A stretch of 64,000 nt of DNA from Hyphomicrobiales bacterium (lineage in GTDB: Bacteria > Pseudomonadota > Alphaproteobacteria > Rhizobiales > Rhizobiaceae), in the NCBI GenBank assembly GCA_900466475.1, contig UBMI01000009.1, positions 364,480 through 428,479 on the forward strand, written 5' to 3'. The notes below the pieces were generated by a model, which was given only the letters and a program-made list of their open reading frames with translations, had not been told where the DNA came from and did no database searches. This document shows positions 56,577 to 64,000 of this stretch, piece by piece. The translations under genes and the position numbers were made by a program. The first letter of the stretch is position 1; every line of letters starts with the position of its first letter.

Positions 56577-56580
56577 GAGC

Positions 56581-58053
56581 TCAAAACGGCAGCACGTGGC
56601 TGGCGAGATCTTCGGCGGTCAGGCCCTTGCCGGCGCGATTGCCGGCTTCGCCATGCAGCCAGACGCCGGCAGCCGCCGCCTCGAAAGCCGGCACTCCTTG
56701 GGCAAGCAGGCCGCCGATGATGCCGGCCAATACGTCGCCTGAGCCTGCGGTGGCGAGCCAGACAGGCGCGTTGGTATTGATCAGTGCACGCCCATCCGGC
56801 GAGGCGATGACGGTATCGGCACCCTTGTATATGACGGCGGCGTTGGCGCGACTTGCGGCTGCGAGCGCCTTGTCGACCTTACCCGCCTTCTCGTCTGCGG
56901 CAATATCGGGAAAGAGGCGAGCGAATTCTCCATCATGCGGCGTCAGCACGAGGCGCGGCTCCCCCTTGAACAGGTCGAACAGCGCCTGCGGGTCATCCTT
57001 GAATGAGCTGATACCGTCAGCATCGAGAACGACGTGCCGGTCCCGGAGCAGGGACACGAATTTACGGGCTTTCTTTCCAATCCCGAAACCGGGTCCGAGA
57101 ACGAAGGTCTGAAGCCGCGCATCTCCAAGCCAGCCCTTCAACGCCGCCGCGTCATCAATGGCGTGCAGCATGATGGCGGTCAGATGGGCGCTGTTGGCCG
57201 ACAGGGCTTCGGTCGGCGCTGCGATCGTCACCAGTCCGGCCCCGGCTTTCAGGCCCGCCATGGCCGACATGCGGGCTGCGCCCGTCTTGCTCGCCTCTCC
57301 CGAAAACACCACAAGGTGGCCGCGCTTGTATTTGTGTGTTTCCAACTGCTCGGCCGGCATGGCAGTGCGCCAGGCGGCGGGCGTATTCTCGACCACGAGG
57401 CCAGTCGTCTGCGCCTGGATGATGCGGCTCGGAATACCGATATCGAAGACCTCGAGGCTGCCGCAAAGCTCCCTGCCCGGCATCAGAAGATGGCCGGGCT
57501 TACGGGTCATGAAGGTCACGGTATGCGCCGCGCGGAAGGCGGCTCCGAGCACGGCACCGGTGCGCCCGTCGAGGCCTGATGGGAGGTCGACAGCAATGAC
57601 CGGCGTGCCCGCCCTGCCGACCTTGCGGATCAAATCGGCGACATCGGGCGGCACATCGCGCGCCAGGCCCGCACCGAAGAGACCGTCGACGACGATATCG
57701 CCCTGCACTGGATCATAGTTGCCTATATCCAAGCCCTTCAGCGCACAGGCTGCCCTCGCCCGTGCCGCGTCTCCCTTCAGCTTCTCCGGATCGCCGAGAT
57801 AGAAGATCTCCACACGTGCGCCACTCTCCTGAAGAAGCCGGGCAACCACATAGCCGTCGCCGCCATTATTGCCGGGACCGCAGAGGACGGCAAAACGTGC
57901 AGTGCCCGGATAAAGCCGCAGCGCAGCGGCGGCGACAGCGGCACCCGCCTTCTCCATCAGGCCGTAGGAGTCGATTCCAGTTTCAGCGGCAGCCCTATCA
58001 GCGGCGGCCATTTCGGCAGGTGTGAGGAGGAGATCGGAAAGGCGTTGGCTCAT
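56581..58053 (-). CDS. nnr: Bifunctional NAD(P)H-hydrate epimerase / ADP-dependent dehydratase
   Basis: A 490-residue fusion that repairs damaged NAD(P)H hydrates. The N-terminal YjeF_N epimerase (about residues 1-215) has VLCGPGNNGGDGYVVARLL. The C-terminal ribokinase-like dehydratase (about 225-490) has LTPHDGEFARLFPD and ATAGSGDVLAGIIGGLLAQG. The ATG at 58053 is preferred; a TTG four codons earlier is possible. It converges on the DUF72 gene and is divergent from glnB. Confidence 0.94.
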   Translation of the reverse strand: MSQRLSDLLLTPAEMAAADRAAAETGIDSYGLMEKAGAAVAAAALRLYPGTARFAVLCGPGNNGGDGYVVARLLQESGARVEIFYLGDPEKLKGDAARARAACALKGLDIGNYDPVQGDIVVDGLFGAGLARDVPPDVADLIRKVGRAGTPVIAVDLPSGLDGRTGAVLGAAFRAAHTVTFMTRKPGHLLMPGRELCGSLEVFDIGIPSRIIQAQTTGLVVENTPAAWRTAMPAEQLETHKYKRGHLVVFSGEASKTGAARMSAMAGLKAGAGLVTIAAPTEALSANSAHLTAIMLHAIDDAAALKGWLGDARLQTFVLGPGFGIGKKARKFVSLLRDRHVVLDADGISSFKDDPQALFDLFKGEPRLVLTPHDGEFARLFPDIAADEKAGKVDKALAAASRANAAVIYKGADTVIASPDGRALINTNAPVWLATAGSGDVLAGIIGGLLAQGVPAFEAAAAGVWLHGEAGNRAGKGLTAEDLASHVLPF

Positions 58054-58065
58054 GGCCCTATTCAA

Positions 58066-58736
<671 letters not shown>

Positions 58737-58813
58737 AGGCTTTGCCTTCGGGCAAGCTCACCCATCCTCATCGCACATAACGTAACATCATCACAAAACA
58801 GAGGAAGCATCTT

Positions 58814-60223
58814 ATGGCGAGTGCAAGCGAAATCCTGAAGCAGATCAAGGAAAACGACGTCAAGTTCGTCGACCTGCGCTTTACCGACCCCAAGGGCAAG
58901 CTGCAGCACGTAACGATGGACGTTGTTTGCGTCGATGAAGACATGTTCGCCGATGGCGTCATGTTCGACGGCTCCTCGATCGGCGGCTGGAAGGCCATCA
59001 ACGAGTCCGACATGGTGCTGATGCCCGACACGGACACGGTACATATGGACCCGTTCTTCGCCCAGTCCACGATGGTCATCGTCTGCGACATCCTCGACCC
59101 GGTTTCCGGCGAAGCCTATAACCGCGACCCGCGCGGCACTGCCAAGAAGGCCGAAGCCTATCTGAAGGCATCCGGCATCGGCGATACGATCTTCGTTGGC
59201 CCGGAAGCCGAATTCTTTGTCTTCGACGACGTCAAATACAAGGCTGATCCCTACAATACCGGCTTCAAGCTCGACTCGACCGAACTGCCGTCGAACGACG
59301 ATACCGACTATGAGACCGGCAACCTCGGCCACCGCCCGCGCGTCAAGGGCGGCTATTTCCCGGTTCCGCCAATCGACAGCGCCCAGGACATGCGTTCGGA
59401 AATGCTGACGGTTCTCTCGGAAATGGGCGTCGTCGTTGAAAAGCACCACCATGAAGTGGCTGCCGCCCAGCACGAACTCGGCATCAAGTTCGACACGCTC
59501 GTTCGCAACGCCGACAAGATGCAGATCTACAAGTATGTCGTCCATCAGGTCGCCAATGCCTATGGCAAGACGGCAACCTTCATGCCGAAGCCGATCTTCG
59601 GTGACAACGGTTCTGGCATGCACGTTCACCAGTCGATCTGGAAGGGCGGCAAGCCGACTTTCGCCGGTGACGAATATGCGGGCCTGTCCGAATCCTGCCT
59701 CTACTATATCGGCGGCATCATCAAGCATGCCAAGGCGATCAACGCTTTCACCAACCCGTCGACGAACTCCTACAAGCGTCTCGTCCCGGGTTACGAAGCA
59801 CCGGTTCTGCTCGCCTATTCCGCGCGCAACCGTTCGGCCTCCTGCCGCATTCCGTTCGGCACCAATCCGAAGGCAAAGCGTGTCGAAGTCCGCTTCCCGG
59901 ATCCGATGGCGAACCCTTACCTCTCCTTTGCCGCCATGCTGATGGCAGGCCTCGACGGCATCAAGAACAAGATCCATCCCGGCAAGGCCATGGACAAGGA
60001 CCTCTACGACCTGCCGCCGAAGGAACTGAAGAAGATCCCGACCGTCTGCGGCTCACTGCGTGAAGCGCTGGAAAGCCTCGACAAGGACCGCAAGTTCCTG
60101 ACGGCTGGCGGCGTCTTCGACGACGATCAGATCGATGCCTTCATCGAGCTGAAGATGGCTGAAGTGATGCGCTTCGAAATGACGCCGCATCCGGTCGAGT
60201 ACGACATGTATTACTCGGCATAA
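58814..60223 (+). CDS. glnA: Glutamine synthetase type I
   Basis: A 469-residue dodecameric GSI that makes glutamine from glutamate and ammonia. Signatures include [45 protein letters not shown] and [11 protein letters not shown]. The adenylylation site is Tyr398 in [10 protein letters not shown], so it is controlled by GlnE in concert with PII. It is co-transcribed with glnB and followed by a terminator. Confidence 0.98.
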   Translation: MASASEILKQIKENDVKFVDLRFTDPKGKLQHVTMDVVCVDEDMFADGVMFDGSSIGGWKAINESDMVLMPDTDTVHMDPFFAQSTMVIVCDILDPVSGEAYNRDPRGTAKKAEAYLKASGIGDTIFVGPEAEFFVFDDVKYKADPYNTGFKLDSTELPSNDDTDYETGNLGHRPRVKGGYFPVPPIDSAQDMRSEMLTVLSEMGVVVEKHHHEVAAAQHELGIKFDTLVRNADKMQIYKYVVHQVANAYGKTATFMPKPIFGDNGSGMHVHQSIWKGGKPTFAGDEYAGLSESCLYYIGGIIKHAKAINAFTNPSTNSYKRLVPGYEAPVLLAYSARNRSASCRIPFGTNPKAKRVEVRFPDPMANPYLSFAAMLMAGLDGIKNKIHPGKAMDKDLYDLPPKELKKIPTVCGSLREALESLDKDRKFLTAGGVFDDDQIDAFIELKMAEVMRFEMTPHPVEYDMYYSA

Positions 60224-60233
60224 AACAAGAGAG

Positions 60234-60259
60234 AAGCCCCGGTTCGCCGGGGCTTTTTT
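60234..60259 (+). terminator. Rho-independent terminator after glnA
   Basis: The stem AAGCCCCGG/CCGGGGCTT with a UUCG tetraloop is followed by a T run, 11 bases past the stop codon. Confidence 0.95.
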
Positions 60260-60377
60260 CGACCCCGAGGTCATGAAAACCGATGGGCAGACATGACAAT
60301 CATGTGACGAAGTCCCGCAAAAAATCTTGATTTGCGGGGGGCCGATCACCAAATCAGGTGAGAAAGGAAGTCGTACC

Positions 60378-60707
60378 ATGAAAGAAAGAGTTGCAAAGTT
60401 CAGTATAGGCGAAGTGGTTCGGCACAAGGTTTTTCCGTTTCGCGGCGTCATCTTTGACGTTGATCCGGAGTTCGCGAATACGGAAGAATGGTGGAATTCC
60501 ATTCCCGCGGAAGTCCGCCCCAGCAAAGACCAGCCGTTCTACCATCTGCTCGCCGAAAACGATGACAGCGAATATGTCGCCTATGTTTCCGAGCAGAACC
60601 TGGTGAGCGACGAGAGCGATACGCCGCTTCGCAATCCGCAGGTCGAGCAGATCTTCGATCGCGGCCCGACGGGCCAGTTCAAACCCAAGATGAGCTTCGC
60701 CCACTAA
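60378..60707 (+). CDS. hspQ: Heat shock protein HspQ
   Basis: A 109-residue HspQ-family protein, a hemimethylated-DNA-binding/adaptor fold that in enterobacteria is a heat-induced specificity factor of Lon. Family elements are KFSIGEVVRHKVFPFRGVIF, DVDPEFANTEEWW and QPFYHLLAEND. The ATG at 60378 follows AAAGGAAG. A CTTGAT upstream (about 60326) could be an RpoH -35 element, but no convincing -10 was seen. Confidence 0.9.
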   Translation: MKERVAKFSIGEVVRHKVFPFRGVIFDVDPEFANTEEWWNSIPAEVRPSKDQPFYHLLAENDDSEYVAYVSEQNLVSDESDTPLRNPQVEQIFDRGPTGQFKPKMSFAH

Positions 60708-60732
60708 GTCGGATCACATGACCTCTATAACA

Positions 60733-60760
60733 AGGCCCCGCATGTCGGGGCCTTTTTCTT
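60733..60760 (+). terminator. Rho-independent terminator after hspQ
   Basis: The stem AGGCCCCG/CGGGGCCT with a five-base loop is followed by TTTTTCTTTT. Confidence 0.9.
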
Positions 60761-60767
60761 TTCTCGC

Positions 60768-60806
60768 ATGTCGCGCAAAACGGCTTCACACTTTTGCGCG
60801 ACAAGC
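60768..60806. repeat. Rhizobial intergenic palindromic repeat (partial)
   Basis: TGTCGCGCAAAA is followed by CGGCTTCACAC and then TTTTGCGCGACA, a 12-bp inverted repeat around a GGCTTCACAC core. It resembles the interspersed elements of rhizobial genomes and the sequence at 40645-40731. It lies between two terminators. Confidence 0.55.
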
Positions 60807-60813
60807 CGGCAAC

Positions 60814-60841
60814 AAAAAACCCGGCCTGAAGCCGGGTTTTT
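60814..60841 (-). terminator. Terminator after the IalB-family gene
   Basis: The stem AAAACCCGGC/GCCGGGTTTT with a five-base loop has T runs on both strands. It ends 22 bases after the leftward stop codon. Confidence 0.85.
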
Positions 60842-60863
60842 CGTCAATTCGTGAAAGTCCCGA

Positions 60864-61535
60864 TTACTGGGCCTTTGCTGCCTTCTGGGCGTCTTCCAGC
60901 TTCTTGCGGGCTTCTTCAGCCTTCTTCTGCATGCTGTCCTGCAGGCTGCGCTGGCTTTCGGCAAGCTTCGATTCGGAAACCGGTTCGCCGTCATAAGCAC
61001 CCGTGAAGCCTTCGAGCGAAACCTTGATCGGGTTTGCAGCACGGCGGAAGTTGATCGACGTGAAGACCACGTCGCTGCCCTTCTTGAGGCTTGCGATCAT
61101 GGCGTCCGTCAGCGGAATTTCAGCCGTGCACTTGTCGGGCAGGCAGACGGCGTAATCGAGCTTCTGACCCTTGCCGCCGTCGATCTGCATTGCAATGCCC
61201 GGGGGGATCAGGCGCGCAGCAGGAACAGAAACCTGAAGAATCTTGCGGTTGATCTTGCCGGAGACCGAGATCAAGCCAACGGCCGTAACCAGCTGGCCGC
61301 CATTGGCGAGAACCAGGTTCTGAACAACGCAGATGTCGTTGTCTTCCTGCTTGCTGCAGGTCTTGTACCAGCCGAGGCGCGGTGCACCTGCGGCCTGTGC
61401 GGGCGCGTCAGCCGACGCTGCCGGAGCCTGGGCGGCTGCATCCTGCGCGAAGGACGAGACCGGAGCCGAGGCACCGAAGATCACTGCCATAACGGACAGT
61501 GCTGCCCGCATTTTCTTTTCAGACTTGAACATCAT
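60864..61535 (-). CDS. Invasion-associated locus B (IalB) family protein
   Basis: A 223-residue exported protein. A signal peptide (about residues 1-30, ending SSFAQDA) is followed by a short Ala/Pro-rich linker, then the IalB domain (about 55-185) with the cysteines seen in WYKTCSKQEDNDICVVQN and AVCLPDKCTAEIP, which probably form disulfides. A Lys/Glu-rich helical tail (about 188-223) ends QKAAKAQ. IalB of Bartonella contributes to erythrocyte invasion; in free-living rhizobia the family is an envelope protein of unknown role. It is monocistronic. Confidence 0.9.
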   Translation of the reverse strand: MMFKSEKKMRAALSVMAVIFGASAPVSSFAQDAAAQAPAASADAPAQAAGAPRLGWYKTCSKQEDNDICVVQNLVLANGGQLVTAVGLISVSGKINRKILQVSVPAARLIPPGIAMQIDGGKGQKLDYAVCLPDKCTAEIPLTDAMIASLKKGSDVVFTSINFRRAANPIKVSLEGFTGAYDGEPVSESKLAESQRSLQDSMQKKAEEARKKLEDAQKAAKAQ

Positions 61536-61819
61536 AACGAATTCCGTCTCCTGATATCCGTTGCGGGGCTACGTTCGGCCGCCCCAACCACCGGGTCGTT
61601 CGGCACTCCACCTCTTAAAAAATTAAGGCAAATGCATGACCCCAAAACTTCGGGTCACGTGTTACATCGCGCTGTGGAAGATATCCAGCATTTCTTTGGC
61701 AATTTCGCGGGCATTTTGGCACATAGGTAAAGAAAACGGCGGGTCCGGTTGGAATTGGACGCTCGCATGTTACCCTGCCGGCGAATCGTGCCCGTCGCCA
61801 CGCATCGAGGAATTTCAGA

Positions 61820-63622
61820 ATGCTTCGGATCGCCCTTCTCGCCGCTTTCACGCTGATCAGTGGCACCGCCGCTGCTGAGCCCGTACATGGTATTGCCATG
61901 CACGGTGCGCCGGCGCTGCCTGCCGATTACAAGCACTTCCCTTACGTCAATCCCGACGTGAAGAAGGGCGGGAAAATCACGTATGGCGTGGTCGGGACCT
62001 TCGACAGCTTGAACCCTTTTATCCTGAAAAGCATGCGTACAACGGCGCGCGGCATGTGGGATCCGCAATTCGGCAACCTCGTCTATGAATCCATGTTGCA
62101 GCGTTCGAGCGACGAGCCCTTCACGCTCTACGGCCTGTTGGCGGAAACTGTGGAATGGGATGAAGACCGTACCTTCATTCAGTTCAACCTCAACCCGAAA
62201 GCCAAGTGGTCGGACGGGCAGCCGGTTACACCCGAAGACGTGATGTTTTCTTTCGAACTGTTGCGTGACAAGGGACGCGTGCCCTTCTCCAGCCGCCTCA
62301 ATCTCGTTTCGAAAATGGAGAAGGTCGGCGACCACAGCGTACGCTTCACCTTCAACGACAAGGCAGATCGCGAGACGCCGATGATCTTCGGCCTGTTTCC
62401 GATCCTGCCGAAACATGCGATCGCACTTGATGGTTTCGACCGCAGTTCGCTCACGCCTCCCATCGGCTCCGGTCCCTACAAGATCAAGAGCCTGAAACCC
62501 GGCGAGAGCATCACCTACGAGCGCGACCCGAACTATTGGGGCAAGGACATTCCGGCCAAGGTCGGCATGGACAATTACGACCAGCTCACCGTGCAATATT
62601 TTCTACAGGACACGACGCTTTTCGAGGCTTTCAAGAAAGGCGATGTCGATATCTACCTGGAGGGCAATCCCGGGCATTGGGCCAATGCCTATGACTTCCC
62701 GGCCGCAACATCGGGCACGGTTGTCAAGGATGTCTTCAAGCCGAAACTGCCGAGCGGCATGCTGGGCTTCGTCTTCAATACGCGGCGGCCGATCTTTAGC
62801 GATATCAAGGTGCGCGAAGGCCTGTCGCTGGTCTTCGATTTCGAATGGGCCAACAAGAACCTCTACTCCGGCGCTTACAAGCGCACGCAAAGCTTCTGGC
62901 AGAATTCTGATCTGTCGAGTTTCGGGGTACCGGCGGATGAGCGTGAACTGGCGTTGCTCGGACCGATCAAGGACCGGATCGACCCCACCATCCTTGACGG
63001 CAGCTACAAGCTGCCGGTGACGGACGGTTCGGGACGCGACCGCAAGGTGCTGAAGCAGGCTGTCGACCTCCTGAAACAGGGGGGCTACACGATCCAGGGC
63101 GGCAAGATGGCGGATGCGAGCGGCAAGCAGCTTGCCTTCGAGATCATGACGCAAAATCCCGATCAGGAAAAACTCGCCGTCGCCTACCAGCGTTCGCTGC
63201 AGACGATCGGCATCGCGGCGTCGATCCGCACCGTCGACGATTCGCAATATCAGAGCCGGACGAACAGTTTCGACTACGACATGATAATGAAGGCCTATAC
63301 TTCTTCACTGTCACCCGGCAATGAGCAGCTCGGCCGCTGGTCGTCGGCGGCACGCACGCGCGAGGGTACAGACAGCTTCGCGGGCGCCAATGATCCCAAT
63401 CTCGATACATTGATCGATCACCTGCTGCGCTCCCGCTCGACGGAGGATTTCACCGCTTCTGTGCGCTCCTATGACCGGCTGCTGCTCTCCAACCACTATG
63501 TGCTGCCGCTCTACCACATCGATCAGCAATGGGTTGCCCGCAACAAACGCATCGGTCATCCGGATACGGTGCCGCTCTATGGCTATCAATTGCAGACGTG
63601 GTGGGATACGAGCGCGCAATAA
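61820..63622 (+). CDS. Peptide ABC transporter substrate-binding protein (YejA-like, family 5)
   Basis: A 600-residue periplasmic solute-binding protein with a signal peptide (MLRIALLAAFTLISGTAAAE). Family 5 features include GTFDSLNPFILKSM, KWSDGQPVTPEDVMFSFELL and IGSGPYKIKSLKPG. The opening HGIAMHGAPALPADYKHFPY and the length match the YejA group, which binds peptides and, in E. coli, microcin C-type compounds. No permease genes are next to it in the window; the following gene is a DsbA-like oxidoreductase, so its partner may be elsewhere. Confidence 0.87.
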   Translation: MLRIALLAAFTLISGTAAAEPVHGIAMHGAPALPADYKHFPYVNPDVKKGGKITYGVVGTFDSLNPFILKSMRTTARGMWDPQFGNLVYESMLQRSSDEPFTLYGLLAETVEWDEDRTFIQFNLNPKAKWSDGQPVTPEDVMFSFELLRDKGRVPFSSRLNLVSKMEKVGDHSVRFTFNDKADRETPMIFGLFPILPKHAIALDGFDRSSLTPPIGSGPYKIKSLKPGESITYERDPNYWGKDIPAKVGMDNYDQLTVQYFLQDTTLFEAFKKGDVDIYLEGNPGHWANAYDFPAATSGTVVKDVFKPKLPSGMLGFVFNTRRPIFSDIKVREGLSLVFDFEWANKNLYSGAYKRTQSFWQNSDLSSFGVPADERELALLGPIKDRIDPTILDGSYKLPVTDGSGRDRKVLKQAVDLLKQGGYTIQGGKMADASGKQLAFEIMTQNPDQEKLAVAYQRSLQTIGIAASIRTVDDSQYQSRTNSFDYDMIMKAYTSSLSPGNEQLGRWSSAARTREGTDSFAGANDPNLDTLIDHLLRSRSTEDFTASVRSYDRLLLSNHYVLPLYHIDQQWVARNKRIGHPDTVPLYGYQLQTWWDTSAQ

Positions 63623-63747
63623 TCACATCATCGAGCGTAGCGCTCTATTTCCTTTCTCTTGCCTCGGCCTTCCTCTAAAGATCGCCGGCAACATCTTCTA
63701 TGCATCGAGCCGACTCTTGTTGAGGGATGGCAGAATAGGGAATTACA

Positions 63748-64000
63748 ATGGAACGCATCACCATCGACGTCGTCTCTGATGTCGTCTGCCCCTGGTGCTA
63801 TCTCGGCAAGGCGCGGCTGGAGCTCGCGATCGCCGAGGTTCAGGACGAAATCGGTGTCGATATCAACTGGCGCCCCTATCGTCTCAATCCGGATTATCCG
63901 CGCGAAGGCGTCGATCAGAAGAAGATGCTGGAGCAGAAACTCGGTGGCGCCGAACGTGTGGCCGAAGCGCACAAGATGCTGACCAACTACGGTCGTGAAG
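63748..64000 (+). CDS. DsbA/FrnE-family thiol oxidoreductase, N-terminal part (3' end outside window)
   Basis: The first 84 residues of a thioredoxin-fold protein. The active-site C14-P-W-C17 sits in DVVCPWCYLGKARLE, and the sequence goes on NWRPYRLNPDYPREGVD. This is typical of the cytoplasmic FrnE/2-hydroxychromene-2-carboxylate isomerase-like DsbA branch, which has no signal peptide. ATAGGG precedes the ATG. The gene is cut by the window edge, so its full length is unknown. Confidence 0.9.
   Translation, partial: MERITIDVVSDVVCPWCYLGKARLELAIAEVQDEIGVDINWRPYRLNPDYPREGVDQKKMLEQKLGGAERVAEAHKMLTNYGRE

Noticed and set aside
60326..60377. An RpoH promoter before hspQ
   Set aside because: CTTGAT fits a -35 element but no convincing -10 lies at the required spacing.

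Overview
The window reads as a stretch of a rhizobial (Rhizobium/Agrobacterium group, Alphaproteobacteria) chromosome. The evidence is high G+C with G/C-rich third codon positions, housekeeping gene sets typical of Rhizobiales (secG-pyrG, ppiD-trpD-trpC-moaC-moeA, coaD-ppiA-ppiB-queA-tgt, ssb/uvrA, glnB-glnA, ialB), and alphaproteobacterial regulatory signatures: EcfG promoters of the form GGAAC-N16/17-CGTT, a direct-repeat LexA box GTTC-N7-GTTC, and a sigma-54 promoter in front of glnB. No integrated phage, intact transposon or CRISPR array is visible. It is mostly core genome with short accessory islands.

Layout. 0-2 kb: secG 3' end and pyrG. 2.1-4.5 kb: two divergent citrate-synthase-family genes, one with an N-terminal DNA-binding domain, around a palindrome-rich control region. 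4.5-7 kb: a FecR-domain protein and a CHASE2-type class III adenylate/guanylate cyclase. 7-12.4 kb: DEAD-box RNA helicase, Tat-exported alpha/beta hydrolase, a METTL20-like protein methyltransferase, and a MarR regulator with a Bcr/CflA efflux pump. 12.3-17.8 kb: a leftward ppiD-trpD-trpC-moaC-moeA operon. 17.9-18.9 kb: small membrane/stress proteins, two under EcfG promoters. 19-20.5 kb: FAD oxidoreductase and tRNA-Ser(UGA). 20.9-29.4 kb: rlpA, a D,D-carboxypeptidase homologue that has lost all three catalytic motifs, tmk, holB, a TSUP permease, metG, tatD and an MBL hydrolase.

29.4-40.7 kb is the most accessory part: TerC-like protein, DUF2161 nuclease-fold protein, IS30 relic, M16 peptidase, two small unknown genes, glutathione-independent formaldehyde dehydrogenase, a frameshifted remnant resembling an HlyD-type secretion adaptor, a large glycosidase-like RTX protein, a small membrane protein and an HxlR regulator with three palindromes at its start. 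40.7-46.4 kb: fabF-like gene, DUF4864, then tgt, queA, ppiB, ppiA, coaD. 46.5-47.8 kb: small membrane-protein genes, one pair under an EcfG promoter, and a probable frameshifted Tat-exported protein. 47.8-64 kb: gyrA, marC, ssb, uvrA, GNAT, DUF72, nnr, glnB-glnA, hspQ, ialB, a YejA-like peptide-binding protein and the start of a DsbA-family oxidoreductase.

The points most worth following up are the triply inactivated penicillin-binding-protein homologue at 22.1-23.3 kb, the HTH-citrate synthase fusion with its divergent partner and palindromic control region, the EcfG-controlled small membrane proteins, and the RTX glycosidase beside a decayed adaptor-like gene. Function assignments come from motif recognition by eye; no database search was run.
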